Positions 31,981 through 32,988 of a stretch of DNA of 32,988 bases are shown here, piece by piece; position 1 is the first letter of the stretch, and each line of letters begins with the position of its first letter. Made by a program: the position numbers and the translations under genes. Source of the stretch: Christensenellaceae bacterium (GTDB lineage: Bacteria; Bacillota; Clostridia; Christensenellales; CAAEEZ01); NCBI GenBank assembly GCA_020024085.1, contig JAHHUG010000005.1, forward strand, positions 1-32,988. The letters run 5' to 3'. Under the pieces are notes generated by a model that saw only the letters and a program-made list of their open reading frames with translations, was not told where the DNA came from and did no database searches.

Positions 31981-32187
31981 TATATAAAAAAACTCGCCCT
32001 ATAAGGACGAGTAAATCGTGGTTCCACCTTAATTTTTTCTCATTAAAACTTTTACGGCAGTCAACGGGATAGCATTTCCTCAATCCAGCTAGTTAGTCGC
32101 ACTTTCAATAGTGGTTTGTAGCAGTTCCACCAAACCTGCTCTCTCTATACAAACTCCCTATTTACTCTTACTAATTACGCTTTTGTA
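31981..32187 (-). promoter_or_regulatory. Cysteine T-box leader of cysS
   Basis: Minus-strand leader of about 205 nt. The T-box core AAGGTGGAACCACG lies at 32030-32017. A terminator (CTCGTCCT, TAT, AGGGCGAG; 32011-31993, then T7) follows and overlaps the antiterminator. Stem I with AGAGAG and GGTTTGGTGGAACTGCTACAAACC is upstream. In the GAAAGTGCGACTAA specifier region, TGC (32101-32099) fits a Cys codon. Low charging of tRNA-Cys should prevent termination. Confidence 0.92.
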
Positions 32188-32192
32188 TTATT

Positions 32193-32220
32193 ATTATACA
32201 ATAAATATATGTATTGTCAA
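32193..32220 (-). promoter_or_regulatory. cysS promoter
   Basis: Minus-strand TTGACA (32220-32215), 16-bp spacer, TATAAT (32198-32193), just upstream of the T-box leader. Confidence 0.82.
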
Positions 32221-32247
32221 GTTTTATTTTTACTATAAAATTGCTAA

Positions 32248-32790
32248 TTATATCCTTTTTTTGTATATGCCAAACGATTTAGCCAAAAGGTTAGTCTTAA
32301 ATCCCATTTTTTTGTAAAAGCTAATTGCTCTAGTATTATTTTTATCTACTCCAAGCCAAACACCCTTAATATTATCCTCTTTAAGCCTATAAAGTAAAGC
32401 TTCCATTAGCTTCGTACCATTGCCACCTCCACAATACTCTTCAAGAATATCAATATGTAAATGTGCAGGATAAAATTTACCAAGCACCCTATCAAGTAGC
32501 ATTTCTAATCTTTTTAGTATATATTCCTTTTTGTCAATTTGTTTAACCTTTGGTAAATAATCTTTTGTAAAAATATCGACATATTTTTTGTAGTCTTCAC
32601 TACATAAAATGTAACCCACCACAATATCATTTTCAACTAAAGCATAGCCTATACCATTATCAATATAGTAGTCGCAAAACAATAATTTTGTAACTTCTGG
32701 CTTATTCTTATATATACCACTTGCAGTTTCTACTACAATATATTCTAGCCTATCTTTATCGGCTTTACAAATTTCTCTAATTTCTGCCAT
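32248..32790 (-). CDS. GNAT family N-acetyltransferase
   Basis: 180 residues. Acetyl-CoA-dependent transfer to an unknown amine. The C-terminal region has the acetyl-CoA loop as EEYCGGGNGTKLMEALL (the Q/RxxGxG/A motif in variant form), then VWLGVDKNNTRAISFYKKMGFK, the usual GNAT motif B. The N-terminal region (ETASGIYKNKP and a long helical insert, residues 70-105) resembles the GNAT proteins often found with glucosaminidases, but no such gene is next to it. A palindrome covers its upstream region and TATAAT ends only 11 nt before the ATG. Ribosome binding site AAGGTC is weak. Confidence 0.85.
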   Translation of the reverse strand: MAEIREICKADKDRLEYIVVETASGIYKNKPEVTKLLFCDYYIDNGIGYALVENDIVVGYILCSEDYKKYVDIFTKDYLPKVKQIDKKEYILKRLEMLLDRVLGKFYPAHLHIDILEEYCGGGNGTKLMEALLYRLKEDNIKGVWLGVDKNNTRAISFYKKMGFKTNLLAKSFGIYKKRI

Positions 32791-32806
32791 TTTTCGACCT
32801 TATTAT

Positions 32807-32842
32807 ATTCGTTAAACGAACTAAATAGCTCGATTAACGAAT
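32807..32842. promoter_or_regulatory. 36-bp palindrome, probable operator 1
   Basis: Arms ATTCGTTAA...TTAACGAAT with an inner CGA/TCG and CTA/TAG; 15 of 18 positions pair. It abuts the TATAAT (32802-32807) of the GNAT gene and contains AAACGAACTAAATAG, repeated 113 bp away. Confidence 0.65.
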
Positions 32843-32882
32843 TTTTCCCTTATAAAAAAACATTAATTTACAAAATATTTAC

Positions 32883-32911
32883 TTATCCACAATTTATTAA
32901 CTTTATCCACT
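32883..32911 (+). promoter_or_regulatory. Two DnaA-box-like sites
   Basis: TTATCCACA (32883-32891, perfect) and TTATCCACT (32903-32911, one mismatch), same orientation, 20 bp apart, between the two palindromes. Significance is uncertain. Confidence 0.35.
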
Positions 32912-32924
32912 ATGAAAATTTCTC

Positions 32925-32950
32925 TCAAACGAACTAAATAGTATGTTTGA
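32925..32950. promoter_or_regulatory. 26-bp palindrome, probable operator 2
   Basis: TCAAAC...GTTTGA with an inner ACTAAATAGT; 10 of 13 positions pair. It shares AAACGAACTAAATAG with operator 1 and overlaps a plus-strand TTGACA (32947-32952) that points off the right edge. Confidence 0.6.
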
Positions 32951-32988
32951 CAATTATTCGATATATGATATTAGAAAAAATATCTATC

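Noticed and set aside
31970..32083. N-terminal extension of cysS to 32083.
   Set aside because: It runs through the T-box terminator and core, lacks a ribosome binding site, and cysteinyl-tRNA synthetases start near MLNLYNTL.

Overview
This is a low-GC, AT-rich chromosomal segment with dense, mostly minus-strand genes, strong AGGAGG-type ribosome binding sites and many U-tract hairpin terminators. It carries a class I (4Fe-4S) family 4 uracil-DNA glycosylase, a bifunctional AdhE with three Rex-type operators, a cysteine T-box, a cobalamin riboswitch and ECF transporter parts. Together these point to an anaerobic, fermentative Firmicute, most likely a gut-associated member of the Clostridia. 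The species cannot be named from the sequence. I see no insertion sequence, prophage, CRISPR array, tRNA or rRNA; the window looks like core chromosome with a few accessory islands.

Left part (1-5130, minus strand). A cobalamin riboswitch with its own promoter, antiterminator and terminator precedes five tightly overlapping genes: a 74-residue homing-endonuclease-repeat protein, a PQQ-type beta-propeller lipoprotein, a membrane-anchored DUF4430 (transcobalamin-like) protein, EcfT, and a fused double ATPase that runs off the left edge. This reads as a corrinoid capture and import operon and is the most interesting system here. Then follow a purine nucleoside phosphorylase and a PlsC-like acyltransferase (5132-7005).

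Middle part (7200-19200). mgsA (plus strand) faces a macro-domain gene across a shared terminator. Next come a class II aldolase with a degenerate duplicated N-terminal half, an operon of two different uracil-DNA-glycosylase-superfamily enzymes, and a Pr6Pr-type membrane protein. An adhE-kinase operon is preceded by three near-consensus Rex operators. Then come a HAD phosphatase, ridA, and a gph-like HAD plus yqeY operon. A plus-strand promoter and terminator pair at 18913-19046 may encode a small RNA with a C6 loop.

Right part (19230-32988). A two-gene galactoside-degrading operon (GH27 then GH2) is divergent from leuS-serS. Next are an AzgA-type purine permease, an unlisted 39-residue protein gene with a clear Shine-Dalgarno sequence, and a citrate synthase gene that sits 38 nt behind cysS and is probably under the same cysteine T-box. 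A GNAT acetyltransferase closes the set. The right edge holds two related palindromes that look like operators of a divergent promoter region.

Several gene starts were moved downstream from the longest reading frame because a good ribosome binding site precedes an internal ATG (the PlsC-like gene, APH-like kinase, yqeY, GH27, leuS, cysS). Function calls rest on motifs read by eye; no database search was possible.
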